DNA of 64,000 bases, from positions 3,584,001 through 3,648,000 of the forward strand of contig NZ_CP054861.1 in NCBI RefSeq assembly GCF_013459645.1, given 5' to 3'. A program made the translations under genes and the position numbers. Below, piece by piece: positions 1 through 9,326 of the stretch; within the stretch, counting starts at the first letter, position 1; every line of letters starts with the position of its first letter. The notes under the pieces were generated by a model that ran no database searches, was not told where the DNA came from, and saw only the letters and a list, made by a program, of their open reading frames with translations. The DNA is from Martelella sp. NC20 (GTDB lineage: Bacteria > Pseudomonadota > Alphaproteobacteria > Rhizobiales > Rhizobiaceae).

Positions 1-87
1 TCCTTCAAAAGGAGCGCCTTCGAACGGTGCCTGGGGCGCTTCCTCGAACCCAGATTTGCTGGGGGATTTCTTGGGTGATCTGGCCAT
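1..87 (-). CDS. 5' end of a CDS leaving the window; possibly UvrB N-terminus
   Basis: An ATG on the minus strand at 85-87 opens a frame that stays open to base 1, giving 29 residues starting MARSPKKSPSKSGFEEAPQ. The stretch is basic, then Pro/Gly/Phe-rich, like the low-complexity N-terminal extension I remember on rhizobial excinuclease subunit UvrB (nucleotide excision repair). Only this disordered leader is visible and no UvrB domain can be seen, so the name is a guess from memory. The in-frame opening right to the edge supports a real gene. Confidence 0.45.
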   Translation of the reverse strand, partial: MARSPKKSPSKSGFEEAPQAPFEGAPFEG

Positions 88-262
88 CGGTCGAATATGG
101 GGAACTAGCCTGCAAAAGAAAAGGGCGTTGCGTTGGAACAAAAGTAGAACTTTTGCAGCGATTCGGTCAAGTTTTGCTGTTGAATTTTCTGATGCCGGTT
201 TCAGATGTTTGCGCTAAGAACGCTGGCAGCTGCATTGGCGGCCGTGTCTCCGGAGAAAATTC

Positions 263-616
263 ATGCCCTTTTCGCTTTCGCCTGCGGCCATCTGGCCGGT
301 TGTGATGCTGGTCTGCTCGAACGTGTTCATGACCTTTGCATGGTACGGTCATCTGAAATTCAAAAGCGCACCGCTGCTGCTCGTGATCATCGTCGCGTGG
401 GGGATCGCTTTTTTCGAATACTGCCTCGCGGTTCCGGCCAACAGGATCGGCGCGTCGGTATACTCGACCGCGCAGTTGAAGACGATCCAGGAGATCATCA
501 CGCTGCTGGTGTTTTCCGGCTTCTCGGTGTTGTGGCTGAAGGAGGCTATCACCATCAACCATGTCATCGGTTTCGCGCTGATTGCGCTCGGCGCGGCGTT
601 CATCTTCCGCGCATGA
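263..616 (+). CDS. DMT-type small membrane protein (DUF486 family)
   Basis: A 117-residue, strongly hydrophobic protein with about four predicted membrane segments (near residues 8-28, 33-52, 70-90 and 97-116). The patterns FMTFAWYGHLKF near the start and KTIQEIITLLVFSGFSV in the third helix match the DUF486/DMT family of small inner-membrane proteins, usually 110-120 residues long. The family is related to EamA-type drug/metabolite transporters; no substrate is known. It stands alone, 175 bp from the divergent gene at the left edge and convergent with the thioesterase. Confidence 0.85.
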   Translation: MPFSLSPAAIWPVVMLVCSNVFMTFAWYGHLKFKSAPLLLVIIVAWGIAFFEYCLAVPANRIGASVYSTAQLKTIQEIITLLVFSGFSVLWLKEAITINHVIGFALIALGAAFIFRA

Positions 617-665
617 GCGATCATTGATGTAAACGACGTCGAATGGACTGGCTTGGCCCGGCCTG

Positions 666-1055
666 TCATGCCTCCGGCGGCACCACCGCGGGCTTGCCGC
701 TGTCATCCATCGCCACCATCACGAACTGCGCGGCGGTCACCTGTTCCCGGTTCGGCATGCGATGGCGGTGGACCCAGGCTTCGACATGGACCGTCATCGA
801 GGTCCGTCCGACCCTCTCGAACGAGGTGTAGACGCAGAGCGTATCACCGACCTTGACCGGCTGTTCGAACGCCATCGAATTCACGGCGGCGGTGACGGTC
901 CTGTTCGCGGCGCGCTCGGAGGAGGCCACATAGGCGGCAAGGTCCATCTGCGACATCACCCAGCCGCCGAAAATATCGCCTGACGGATTGGCATTGGCCG
1001 GCATCGCAACGGTGCGCATGGTCAGGTTGCCATTGGGTGATTTCTCGTCATTCAT
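666..1055 (-). CDS. acyl-CoA thioesterase, hotdog fold (YciA-like)
   Basis: A 129-residue single-domain hotdog protein. The family signature NPSGDIFGGWVMSQMD lies at about residues 22-37, where the catalytic Asp of YciA-type enzymes sits, followed by the long helix (LAAYVASSERA) and the sheet segment VKVGDTLCVYTSFERVG. Such enzymes hydrolyse acyl-CoA to free acid and CoA in the cytosol; the acyl specificity cannot be read from sequence. Length is usual for the family. It is a single gene between a convergent DMT gene and a divergent extensin-like gene. Confidence 0.9.
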   Translation of the reverse strand: MNDEKSPNGNLTMRTVAMPANANPSGDIFGGWVMSQMDLAAYVASSERAANRTVTAAVNSMAFEQPVKVGDTLCVYTSFERVGRTSMTVHVEAWVHRHRMPNREQVTAAQFVMVAMDDSGKPAVVPPEA

Positions 1056-1255
1056 TTAGCTCTCCTGTCGTTTTCGGGCGCTTCACCCTGATCAGGTCCA
1101 GACAATATTGCACGGGTGGGGAATTGCAACTCGGGGCATGTTTGCCAAGCGGCAATACCGGTCGCCTTTTGAACATCGCGCATCGATCCAAAAGCATTTG
1201 TTTACTCTTGTCTGGTCTACTCGGGTTCGGAGTATCAACGCAGTTTCGGTTCAGT

Positions 1256-2284
1256 ATGACGTTTCCCTTGCGACGTGCGGTTTCATTGGCAGCCATTGCG
1301 GCAACGCTCACCGGTTGTTCCATCGGCGGATTGATGACGTCTTTTTCCGTCGATACCAGCGACAAGGGGACCCAGGTCGTCACCCGCGGCGACGAAGCCG
1401 GGCAGGGGCCGCTGCAACAGGTCGCCGCTACAGCGGTAGCGACACAGGCTCCCGCCGCCGCGCCGGAGCCGCCGCCCTCGATCGAGCAACTGATCGCCAG
1501 CACCGAAACCGAAGCGGGCGTGCCGATCGACAGCTATCTCGGCATCTCGACCAAGGAGGAGGCCGCCGTGGTGGCGGCCAACGCCGCCGCGCCGCTGACG
1601 CCCGCCGACATCAAGCCGGAGAGCCCGGCGCCGGATGCCGGTATCGACCCGATCCAAACCGCCTCGCTTCTGCCGCTGAGCGATCCAGGCGCCGGCGCTT
1701 CGGCTCAGAAGGGCCGCTTGCCCGGGCTGATGCCGCTTGCCGAACGCCAGTGCCGCAGTTCGCTCAGGGAAATGGGCGTAAGCTTTTCCGATGTCGAGGA
1801 GATTGCGAACGGCAGTCATTGCGGCATTGCCTACCCCGTCAAGCTGCAATCGCTTTCGGGCAAGATCGCGGTCTCGCCCAATGTCACGGTCAATTGCCAG
1901 ACGGCGCTTGCCTTCGCCGAATGGGTCCAGAACGATGTCGCGCCCGCCGCGCGCGTACGCTACCTCACCGGGCTCAAGTCGGTGAACACCATGGGCGGTT
2001 ATTCCTGCCGGCGCATGAACAACGGCACCGGGACCCGCGCATGGTCGGAACATTCGCAGGGCAACGCCATCGATGTCGGCGGCTTTACCCTGAATACCGG
2101 AAAAACCATCGACGTATCGTCCAAGAGCTTTTTCGCCTTCCGGGAAAAAGGCCTGCTGAAAACGGTTCGCGCCAGCGGCTGCGACTATTTCAACACCGTT
2201 CTCGGCCCGGGTTACCCCAAGCATGACGACCACCTTCACTTCGACCTGATGCAGCGCAATTCCGACCGGAGCTACTGCAAGTAG
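1256..2284 (+). CDS. extensin-like C-terminal domain lipoprotein
   Basis: Start set at the ATG at 1256 (342 residues) because it gives a lipoprotein signal peptide: MTFPLRR, a hydrophobic run, then the lipobox LTGC. Upstream in-frame codons would bury this signal. Residues about 30-150 are Ala/Pro-rich and probably disordered. The C-terminal ~180 residues form an extensin-like domain: Cys pairs (CRSSL, HCGIAYPV, NCQTALAFAEWV), the core EHSQGNAIDVGGF, and the closing HDDHLHFDL. This fold is related to D-Ala-D-Ala metallopeptidases, so an envelope or peptidoglycan role is plausible but unproven. Confidence 0.85.
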   Translation: MTFPLRRAVSLAAIAATLTGCSIGGLMTSFSVDTSDKGTQVVTRGDEAGQGPLQQVAATAVATQAPAAAPEPPPSIEQLIASTETEAGVPIDSYLGISTKEEAAVVAANAAAPLTPADIKPESPAPDAGIDPIQTASLLPLSDPGAGASAQKGRLPGLMPLAERQCRSSLREMGVSFSDVEEIANGSHCGIAYPVKLQSLSGKIAVSPNVTVNCQTALAFAEWVQNDVAPAARVRYLTGLKSVNTMGGYSCRRMNNGTGTRAWSEHSQGNAIDVGGFTLNTGKTIDVSSKSFFAFREKGLLKTVRASGCDYFNTVLGPGYPKHDDHLHFDLMQRNSDRSYCK

Positions 2285-2601
2285 GCCCCGCGCCGTTCTG
2301 GATCACGGTAGCGCTGTCGTTTCAGGCTTCCCGCCGCCCCTGTCTTTGCGATTCATTTCCTTCTCGTTGCGCTGTTTCGACCGCGGCGATGGCGGAGGCG
2401 CGCGACTTTCGCGGGCGCGACCCGTTTTTGCACAATCTCAAGATGCTCGGAATTCCGCTATTTTGTTAATGACAAGGCCGGAGCATCGGCATTAAGATCG
2501 GATCAGTCGAAGGGAGCTTGAAACGGACTCGGTAGATACAGATATGAGCACCAACAAAAGACTTGGTGAACACGCCTGAGAGACTTACGGAGTTAGTGAG
2601 A
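2285..2601. other. 317-bp intergenic stretch before clpS, no gene seen
   Basis: No convincing reading frame. The stretch must hold the 3' end of the extensin-like transcript and the clpS promoter. An AT-rich patch near 2445-2475 is the likeliest promoter area, but I could not assign -35/-10 boxes with confidence. Confidence 0.5.
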
Positions 2602-2955
2602 ATGATCGCGATGTCGATCCGGATGCAGAACGATCCCTCCAAGAACGGGGACAATCCGAGCCGCGGAACGGCGGTCATCGCGCGTACCAAGCCGAAAACA
2701 AAGAAACCCAGTCTATACCGGGTTCTCCTGTTGAATGATGACTACACACCAATGGAATTTGTCATCCATATTCTGGAGCGTTTCTTCCAGAAGGATCGCG
2801 AAGCGGCGACCCGAATCATGCTCAACGTTCACAACAATGGCGTGGGCGAATGCGGGGTCTTTACCTTTGAAGTGGCCGAAACCAAGGTCAGCCAGGTGAT
2901 GGATTTCGCGCGCCAGCATCAACATCCATTGCAATGTGTCATGGAAAAGAAGTGA
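2602..2955 (+). CDS. clpS: ClpS, adaptor of ClpA (N-end rule)
   Basis: Delivers N-degron proteins to ClpAP protease. The ATG at 2602 gives 117 residues, the usual size for rhizobial ClpS, with GGAG about ten bases upstream; an in-frame ATG at 2563 lacks a site. The core is typical: a disordered lead up to [21 protein letters not shown], then [28 protein letters not shown] and the closing [11 protein letters not shown]. The Asp pair and Met/Val residues of the N-degron pocket are present. It lies 10 bp before clpA, so the two are almost certainly co-transcribed. Confidence 0.95.
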   Translation: MIAMSIRMQNDPSKNGDNPSRGTAVIARTKPKTKKPSLYRVLLLNDDYTPMEFVIHILERFFQKDREAATRIMLNVHNNGVGECGVFTFEVAETKVSQVMDFARQHQHPLQCVMEKK

Positions 2956-2965
2956 GGATCTGATC

Positions 2966-5350
2966 GTGCCAACTTTCTCCCCCAGTCTTGAAAAGGCGCT
3001 GCATCAAGCTCTGACCTATGCCAATGACCGGCACCACGAATATGCGACGCTGGAACACCTCCTGCTGGCGTTGATCGATGATGGCGATGCAGCCGCCGTC
3101 ATGGGGGCCTGCAATGTCGATCTCGACGCGTTGCGCAAGATTGTAACCGAATATGTCGATACCGAACTCGCAAACCTGATCACCGGCTATGACGAGGATT
3201 CCAAGCCGACATCCGGCTTCCAGCGCGTCATTCAGCGGGCGGTGATCCATGTGCAGTCCTCCGGTCGCGAAGAGGTGACCGGCGCCAACGTGCTTGTGGC
3301 GATTTTCGCCGAGCGCGAGAGCCATGCCGCCTATTTCCTGCAGCAGCAGGAGATGACGCGCTATGACGCCGTGAACTACATTTCCCACGGCATCGGCAAG
3401 CGTCCCGGCGCGTCCGAGACCCGCACCCCGCGGGGCGTCAACGAGCCGGAGGAAAGCGATACCGGCAGCCCGCGCGAGAGCGAGGACAGCGCCCGCAAGC
3501 AGCCGGACGCGCTGAAGGCCTATTGCGTCAACCTCAACGAAAAGGCGCTGAGCGGCAAGATCGACCCGCTGATCGGCCGCGACGCCGAGGTCAACCGCAC
3601 CATTCAGGTGCTGTGCCGCCGCTCGAAGAACAATCCGCTCTATGTCGGCGATCCCGGCGTGGGCAAGACGGCGATTGCCGAAGGCCTCGCCAAGCGGATC
3701 GTCGAGGGCAAGGTGCCCGAGGCGCTGATCGATGCCACCATCTTCTCGCTCGACATGGGCACGCTTCTGGCCGGCACCCGCTACCGCGGCGATTTCGAGG
3801 AGCGGCTGAAGCAGGTCGTCAAGGAACTCGAGGAGTATGAAGGCGCGGTGCTGTTCATCGACGAGATCCATACCGTGATCGGCGCCGGCGCGACTTCGGG
3901 CGGGGCGATGGATGCCTCCAACCTGTTGAAGCCCGCGCTGTCATCGGGCGCGATCCGCTGCATCGGTTCGACCACCTACAAGGAATACCGCCAGTTCTTC
4001 GAAAAGGACCGGGCGCTGGTGCGCCGGTTCCAGAAGATCGATGTCAACGAACCATCCGTGGACGATACCATCGCGATCATGAAGGGGCTGAAGCCCTATT
4101 TCGAGGAATACCACAACCTGCGCTACACCAACGAAGCCATCAAGGCGGCGGTGGAACTCTCGGCGCGCTACATCACCGACCGCAAGCTGCCGGACAAGGC
4201 GATCGACGTGATCGACGAGAGTGGTGCTGCGCAGATGCTGGTGCCGGTTTCCAGGCGGCGCAAGATGATCACCGAAAGGGAGATCGAGGCGACGGTCGCG
4301 ACCATGGCCCGGATCCCGCCGAAGACCGTTTCCAAGGACGACGAGCAGGTGCTCGCCAATCTGGAGCAGGAACTGCGTTCCGTGGTTTACGGGCAGGACA
4401 ACGCGATCGATGCGCTGGCGACGTCGATCAAGCTCGCCCGGGCCGGCCTGCGCGAACCCAACAAGCCGATCGGCTCCTACATCTTCTCCGGCCCGACGGG
4501 CGTCGGCAAGACCGAGGTGTCGAAGCAGCTTGCCTCCTCGCTCGGCGTCGAGCTGTTGCGCTTCGACATGTCGGAATACATGGAGCGGCACACGGTCTCG
4601 CGTCTGCTCGGCGCGCCTCCCGGCTATGTCGGCTTCGATCAGGGCGGCCTGCTGACCGATGGCGTCGACCAGCACCCGCATTGCGTCGTGCTGCTGGACG
4701 AGATCGAAAAGGCGCATCCGGATATCTACAACATCCTGTTGCAGGTGATGGACCATGGCTCGCTGACCGACCACAACGGCAAGAAGATCGATTTCCGCAA
4801 CGTCATCCTGATCATGACGACCAATGCGGGCGCGGCCGAGATGTCGAAATCGGCCATCGGTTTCGGGTCATCGCGGCGCACCGGCGAGGACGAGGAAGCG
4901 CTCAACCGCATCTTCACGCCGGAGTTCCGCAACCGTCTCGACGCGATCATCCAGTTCGCGCCGCTGCCGACCGAGGTTATCCACCAGGTCGTCCAGAAGT
5001 TCGTCATGCAGCTCGAAAGCCAGCTTTCGGAACGCAATATCACCTTCGAACTGGAGGACAAGGCCGTCGAGTGGCTCGCCGAACGCGGCTACGACGAAAA
5101 GATGGGCGCGCGGCCGCTGTCGCGGGTGATCCAGGAACACATCAAGAAGCCGCTCGCCAACGAGATCCTGTTCGGCAAGCTCAAGAAGGGCGGCGTGGTC
5201 CGTGTCGGCGTGACCGAGAAGGATGGCAAGCAGGAACTGTCGCTGGAGGCAATTCCGGAGACCACCCCGATCAGGCCCAGCGAACTCAAGTCCGATGGTC
5301 CCAAGGGCAAATCCGGCAAGGCGGCCCGGAAATCCGCAGCCGATACGTGA
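2966..5350 (+). CDS. clpA: ClpA, ATPase subunit of ClpAP protease
   Basis: A cytosolic AAA+ unfoldase that feeds substrates to ClpP. A GTG start at 2966 begins [16 protein letters not shown] as in rhizobial ClpA (794 residues); the longer in-frame ATG at 2936 overlaps clpS. Order: Clp N-domain with two repeats (about 1-145), acidic linker, AAA D1 with Walker A GDPGVGKT and Walker B LFIDEIHT, and AAA D2 with Walker A GPTGVGKT and [12 protein letters not shown], then the C-terminal D2-small domain. The loop IGFGSS is the ClpP-docking IGF/L motif. A strong terminator follows. Confidence 0.97.
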   Translation: MPTFSPSLEKALHQALTYANDRHHEYATLEHLLLALIDDGDAAAVMGACNVDLDALRKIVTEYVDTELANLITGYDEDSKPTSGFQRVIQRAVIHVQSSGREEVTGANVLVAIFAERESHAAYFLQQQEMTRYDAVNYISHGIGKRPGASETRTPRGVNEPEESDTGSPRESEDSARKQPDALKAYCVNLNEKALSGKIDPLIGRDAEVNRTIQVLCRRSKNNPLYVGDPGVGKTAIAEGLAKRIVEGKVPEALIDATIFSLDMGTLLAGTRYRGDFEERLKQVVKELEEYEGAVLFIDEIHTVIGAGATSGGAMDASNLLKPALSSGAIRCIGSTTYKEYRQFFEKDRALVRRFQKIDVNEPSVDDTIAIMKGLKPYFEEYHNLRYTNEAIKAAVELSARYITDRKLPDKAIDVIDESGAAQMLVPVSRRRKMITEREIEATVATMARIPPKTVSKDDEQVLANLEQELRSVVYGQDNAIDALATSIKLARAGLREPNKPIGSYIFSGPTGVGKTEVSKQLASSLGVELLRFDMSEYMERHTVSRLLGAPPGYVGFDQGGLLTDGVDQHPHCVVLLDEIEKAHPDIYNILLQVMDHGSLTDHNGKKIDFRNVILIMTTNAGAAEMSKSAIGFGSSRRTGEDEEALNRIFTPEFRNRLDAIIQFAPLPTEVIHQVVQKFVMQLESQLSERNITFELEDKAVEWLAERGYDEKMGARPLSRVIQEHIKKPLANEILFGKLKKGGVVRVGVTEKDGKQELSLEAIPETTPIRPSELKSDGPKGKSGKAARKSAADT

Positions 5351-5354
5351 TCTT

Positions 5355-5387
5355 GCGGGTCCGCCTTAGCGCGGACCCGCTCTTTTT
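5355..5387 (+). terminator. Rho-independent terminator after clpA
   Basis: A perfect 10-bp GC-rich stem (5355-5364 with 5371-5380), six-base loop, then TCTTTTT. It begins five bases after the clpA stop codon, so it ends the clpSA transcript. Confidence 0.9.
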
Positions 5388-5720
5388 GCTGCGACGCGTT
5401 TTCGCGGACGTGGGAAGATATGGCGGACCTGGAGGCTTTACCGAGGCCTCTCGGTGGCCGTAGGCCTGTTTCCACCATCCTTTTCTGAGGCGCTGAGAGC
5501 AGCGAGCGCATCGCGCGCCCGCTTGCGACCGCCACGCACGTGCCGTTTGCCGCCCACAAGGCCGGATTCTCGTGCGCGGATGGCTTGAGCTACGGGCTCC
5601 CGGATATCAGAAAAGCTTGTTCCCGATCCGCAATAAAAGGTAGAAGTTTGCCAATGGCCTTCCCCTTCTTGGCGCGGGGAGGTCTTTGCTGGCGGTAATA
5701 TCGGTCAAGGAAGCGGGAAC
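5388..5720. other. intergenic stretch, about 330 bp, no gene seen
   Basis: Frames here on both strands are unrelated to any family I know and look like chance openings. The region holds the promoter of the LysE gene; no operator or repeat was noticed. Confidence 0.5.
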
Positions 5721-6317
5721 ATGACCCATGAAACATTGCTGGCCCTGATCGGCTTTGCTATCGCGGCCTCCCTGACCCCCGGGCCGAACAATTTCATGGT
5801 GTTCACATCCACGGTCAATTTCGGCTTGCTGCGCACGATCCCGCACATGGCGGGCGTTGTGATCGGCTTCGTGCTGCTGATGGCTTCCATCGGGGCTGGG
5901 CTTGGCGCGGTGATCAGCGCGTTTCCGAAGCTGTTGATCGTCGCCAAGGTCGCCGGTGCCGCCTATCTGCTCTGGATCGCCTGGAAGATCGCGAACACCC
6001 GTCAGATGTCCTCGGGCCGGGCGGTTTCCGGCCGTCCGTTGACCTTCCTTCAGGCCGCGGCGTTTCAGTGGGTCAACCCCAAGGCCTGGATCATGTCGCT
6101 GACGGCGATGTCGGTTTATACCGATCCGGAACATTATGTGCTCTCGGTGGCGCTGGTTTCAGGCATTTTCGGCGTGGTGTCGGTACCGAGCCTTTCGATC
6201 TGGGGCGGATTCGGTGCGGGGCTGCGGGACTGGCTGTCCGCGGGTAGCCGGCTCAAATGGTTCAATATCGGTATGGCGGTCCTGCTGGTCGCGAGCCTCT
6301 GGCCGATGCTCGCCTGA
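5721..6317 (+). CDS. LysE/RhtB family amino-acid exporter
   Basis: A 198-residue inner-membrane protein with about six predicted helices. The hallmark TPGPNNFMVFTS is at residues 19-30, and the second conserved loop FQWVNPKAWIMSL is near 115. The family (LysE/RhtB, about 200 residues) exports amino acids or homoserine lactone-like compounds; the substrate is not predictable. Its last ~158 bp overlap the 3' end of the convergent sigma-factor frame, which is unusual for two real genes and suggests the sigma-factor tail is dispensable. Confidence 0.9.
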   Translation: MTHETLLALIGFAIAASLTPGPNNFMVFTSTVNFGLLRTIPHMAGVVIGFVLLMASIGAGLGAVISAFPKLLIVAKVAGAAYLLWIAWKIANTRQMSSGRAVSGRPLTFLQAAAFQWVNPKAWIMSLTAMSVYTDPEHYVLSVALVSGIFGVVSVPSLSIWGGFGAGLRDWLSAGSRLKWFNIGMAVLLVASLWPMLA

Positions 6318-6923
6318 AAGCGCGATTGCCAGCCGATGGCGTGCCCGCGACAGGCGCGACATCACCGTGCCGAGCGGAATAGCGAGCATGGCCGCGATCT
6401 CCTCGTAGCCATAGCCCTCGATATCCCTCAGGATCACGATCGCGCGAAAATGGGGTTCGAGCGTGTCGAGCGCGGCCTCGACGCCGAGCCGTTCGATTTC
6501 GACGGCTTCTGCCGAATGGTCGTCAAGTCCGCAATCCTCATCAAGGACCATCATCGGCAGAACGCGTTCATGGCGGCGGCGGTTGGCGTCGATGTGGCGC
6601 ATGATCGCGCAGAGCCAGCCTGCGAGATTTTCACCCCGCCATTGCAGGCGCCGCTCGAACGCGACCACGAGCGCATTCTGCAACAGGTCATCGCCGTCCG
6701 CGGCCGATCCGGTAAGCGCTCCGGCGGTGCGGCGAAGGCGCGGCAACTGACGCACGAGCTCGGTCTCGAATTCGGGACGCGGCGGCGCAGCCTCGCATGG
6801 ACGCTGCGCCGGCTGACGGCGATCATGCCGGGCGCGCCACCTGCCAGTTGCCGCTATCGGCGTTCTGGCCGGTGATATCGCCGGTTTTCTTGTCCGCGGC
6901 GCGGAAGTAGAGAGGTTCGCCAT
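6159..6923 (-). CDS. ECF-type sigma-70 factor (start uncertain)
   Basis: Directs RNA polymerase to stress-type promoters. Sigma region 2 runs through DLLQNALVVAFERR and WLCAIMRHIDANRRR; region 4 is ALDTLEPHFRAIVILRD, YEEIAAMLAIPLGTVMSRL. The frame is open to an ATG at 6923, but that would overlap the upstream gene by about 100 bp and give a 75-residue leader. A shorter start near EFETELV (GTG inside it) is equally possible. A 50-residue tail after region 4 overlaps the LysE gene. It sits directly downstream of a secreted-repeat protein, an association I recall in rhizobia, where the partner may be co-regulated. Confidence 0.8.
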   Translation of the reverse strand: MANLSTSAPRTRKPAISPARTPIAATGRWRARHDRRQPAQRPCEAAPPRPEFETELVRQLPRLRRTAGALTGSAADGDDLLQNALVVAFERRLQWRGENLAGWLCAIMRHIDANRRRHERVLPMMVLDEDCGLDDHSAEAVEIERLGVEAALDTLEPHFRAIVILRDIEGYGYEEIAAMLAIPLGTVMSRLSRARHRLAIALSGEHRPEARDQQDRHTDIEPFEPATRGQPVPQPRTESAPDRKARYRHHAENA

Positions 6924-7209
6924 TCAGTGCCCATTGTCTCTGACCATCCTTGCGCACCACAAAGCTGTAATGTGCAAACGGTTGCGCGGATGAGTTGGCG
7001 ATATATGGGGGCCAATTTTGGGCGCAGCTACCGTAGCAAACGGATTGGTCCCTTGCGTCCTTGTCATAGGTGTAAAGCGTCAGGCCGTTCTGGCCGGCGA
7101 GAACCTGGCCGTCAGGCGTATTGACGGCCTGGAAGGTTGTGGTGCCGGCTTGGGCAATGCCGGCAAAGGCTGCAAGGGCGACGGCTGCGAGGATCGTTGT
7201 CTTCATCAT
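6823..7209 (-). CDS. secreted repeat protein (COG4315 family)
   Basis: A 128-residue exported protein: signal peptide with cleavage likely after GIAQA, then two copies of the secreted-repeat motif, GLTLYTYDKDARDQSVCYG and the later GEPLYFRAADKKTGD. The motif CYGSCAQNWPPY holds the conserved Cys pair, and the tail NWQVARPA is typical. Function is unknown; members are about 120-130 residues long. It overlaps the sigma-factor frame and probably forms an operon with it. Confidence 0.85.
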   Translation of the reverse strand: MMKTTILAAVALAAFAGIAQAGTTTFQAVNTPDGQVLAGQNGLTLYTYDKDARDQSVCYGSCAQNWPPYIANSSAQPFAHYSFVVRKDGQRQWALNGEPLYFRAADKKTGDITGQNADSGNWQVARPA

Positions 7210-7342
7210 GGTTGTTTTTCCGTGTCGTGATAACCGCTGATTGCGGTCGATACGTGTTATAGACACCTCAGCATGCCGGTTTATTCCCGCAGCTTGCGAT
7301 TTTATGTTGCCCAAGGACGGCGAATCCTGCCAATTCACGCAC

Positions 7343-8470
7343 ATGGAATTCTCACCGCAACAGGATGAAGCGTTACAGGCGGTGGCCCGCTGGCTGAAGG
7401 AAGGCCGGGCGCCGGTGTTTCGCCTTTTCGGTTTTGCCGGAACGGGCAAGACCACGCTTGCGCGCTATTTCGCCGAGCATGTCGATGGCGACGTGCTGTT
7501 TGCCGCCTTCACCGGCAAGGCGGCGCAGGTGCTGCGCTCGCGCGGGGCCACCAATGCCCGCACCATCCATTCGCTGATCTATCGCCCCAAGGGCGAGGAG
7601 ATGATCGAGGACGAGGAGACCGGCAAGACCTCGGTGTCGCCGATGTTCACCCTCAACCGCCAGAGCCCGCTCGCCAAGGCGGCGCTGATCATCATCGACG
7701 AATGCTCGATGGTCGACGAAAAGCTCGGTCAGGATCTGGTGTCCTTCGGTACGCCGGTGCTGGTGCTCGGCGATCCCGGCCAGTTGCCGCCGGTCTCGGG
7801 CGGCGGCTATTTCACCAATCACGACCCCGATTTCCTGCTGACCGAAATCCATCGCCAGGCCCGCGACAATCCGATCATCGATCTCGCCATGAAGGTGCGC
7901 GAGGGCAGTGAGATCGGCTATGGCGATTACGGCCAGGCCAAGGTGATATCCAAGCATGACGTCACCCAGGAACTTGTGCTGGAGGCCGATCAGGTTCTGG
8001 TCGGCACCAACCGCACCCGAAGGCGCTATAACCAGCGTCTGCGCGAGTTGAAGGGCTTCTCACAAGTTCACCCGCAAGCCGGCGACAAGCTCGTATGCCT
8101 CAGAAACGATCCGGCGAAGGGCCTGCTCAACGGTTCGCTCTGGAAGGTGCTGTCGTCTTCGCGCGAAACCGTGAAGCCCGGCATCAACCTGCTGGTAAAC
8201 CCGGAAGAGGACGATCCCGATCGCGGTGCTTCCCGCATCAAGCTGCTGAAGGCCGCATTCGAGGACAGCGGAACCGAAATCCCGTGGTCGACCAAGAAGC
8301 GCTATGATGATTTCGACTATGGCTACGCCCTCACGGTCCACAAGGCCCAGGGCTCGCAATGGAACAATGTCGTGCTGTTCAATGAAAGCTGGGCGTTCCG
8401 CGACACGCGGGAGCGCTGGCTTTACACGGCGATTACGCGCGCGGCCGAAAAATTGACGGTGGTTATGTAA
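7343..8470 (+). CDS. RecD-like ATP-dependent DNA helicase
   Basis: A 375-residue superfamily 1B helicase. Start at ATG 7343 (MEFSPQQDEALQAVARWL), where the Q-motif-like N-terminus begins. Walker A FGFAGTGKTT (about 28-37), Walker B IIIDECSMVD, motif III GDPGQLPPVSGGG, and the C-terminal UvrD_C_2-type segment YALTVHKAQGSQW with YTAITRA. It is shorter than RecD or RecD2 and has no N-terminal domain, so it is a stand-alone RecD2-like helicase, not an exonuclease V subunit. The start lies 133 bp from the divergent secreted-repeat gene. Confidence 0.88.
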   Translation: MEFSPQQDEALQAVARWLKEGRAPVFRLFGFAGTGKTTLARYFAEHVDGDVLFAAFTGKAAQVLRSRGATNARTIHSLIYRPKGEEMIEDEETGKTSVSPMFTLNRQSPLAKAALIIIDECSMVDEKLGQDLVSFGTPVLVLGDPGQLPPVSGGGYFTNHDPDFLLTEIHRQARDNPIIDLAMKVREGSEIGYGDYGQAKVISKHDVTQELVLEADQVLVGTNRTRRRYNQRLRELKGFSQVHPQAGDKLVCLRNDPAKGLLNGSLWKVLSSSRETVKPGINLLVNPEEDDPDRGASRIKLLKAAFEDSGTEIPWSTKKRYDDFDYGYALTVHKAQGSQWNNVVLFNESWAFRDTRERWLYTAITRAAEKLTVVM

Positions 8471-8555
8471 TTGATGCAACCTGTTGTTGCGTCGACTGAG
8501 GCATTGTCGCATATACGGCCATACGCGTCGCTGCGCGATACATCTGGAGGGAGCC

Positions 8556-9308
8556 ATGGTTGCCAAGCTGTCCGTTAATCTGAATGCGATTGCCCAGTTG
8601 CGCAACCGGCGCGATCTGCCGTGGCCCAGCGTGCGCCATTTCGGCAGGATCGCGCTTCAAGCCGGCGCTCATGGCCTGACGGTGCATCCCCGGCCCGACC
8701 AGCGCCATATCCGTTTTTCCGACCTGCCGGTGTTGCGGGCATTGATCGATGACGAGTTCCCTAAGGCGGAATTCAATATCGAGGGCTATCCGAGCGATTT
8801 TTTCATTGGTCTTTGCCTGGAAGCCGAGCCCGAGCAGGTGACGCTGGTGCCGGACGACCCGGAGCAGGCGACATCGGATCATGGCTGGAAATTCGCCGAG
8901 CATCGGCAACTGCTGAAAAAAGCGGTCGAGCGGCTGAAGAAGAAGAATATCCGGATATCGATGTTTGCCGATGGCGATGCGAGCGCGGCCGAGCTGAATG
9001 CCGCGCGTGACAGCGGCGCCGACCGGATCGAACTCTATACCGGGCCCTATGGCGCCTGTTTCGACGACCCCGCGCGGGAGGTAGCGCTTGCGGCGCAACT
9101 GGGCGAGACCGCTCGGCTCGCCCGTGAACTGGGGCTCGGCGTCAACGCCGGCCACGACCTGACCGTCGCCAACCTTCCGCCGCTCGTCGCCGCGATACCG
9201 GACCTTGCTGAGGTTTCGATCGGCCACGGCCTTACCGCGGACGCTCTGGAATACGGCATGGCGGAGAGCGTCAGGCGCTTCCGCCATGCTTGCGGTGAAC
9301 CGGTCTGA
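8556..9308 (+). CDS. pdxJ: pyridoxine 5'-phosphate synthase PdxJ
   Basis: Condenses 1-deoxy-D-xylulose 5-phosphate with 3-amino-1-hydroxyacetone 1-phosphate to pyridoxine 5'-phosphate in the DXP-dependent vitamin B6 pathway. ATG 8556 has GGAGGG upstream; 250 residues. Family features: [16 protein letters not shown] at the N-terminus, [38 protein letters not shown] and the end motif [15 protein letters not shown], then [16 protein letters not shown]. These cover the phosphate- and substrate-binding loops of the TIM barrel. An in-frame start further upstream has no ribosome site. Confidence 0.96.
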   Translation: MVAKLSVNLNAIAQLRNRRDLPWPSVRHFGRIALQAGAHGLTVHPRPDQRHIRFSDLPVLRALIDDEFPKAEFNIEGYPSDFFIGLCLEAEPEQVTLVPDDPEQATSDHGWKFAEHRQLLKKAVERLKKKNIRISMFADGDASAAELNAARDSGADRIELYTGPYGACFDDPAREVALAAQLGETARLARELGLGVNAGHDLTVANLPPLVAAIPDLAEVSIGHGLTADALEYGMAESVRRFRHACGEPV

Positions 9309-9326
9309 GCGGCAGCCGCTTCCGGA

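Noticed and set aside
27..305. plus-strand 92-residue frame at the left edge
   Set aside because: Overlaps the minus-strand gene start and the DMT gene; no family pattern.
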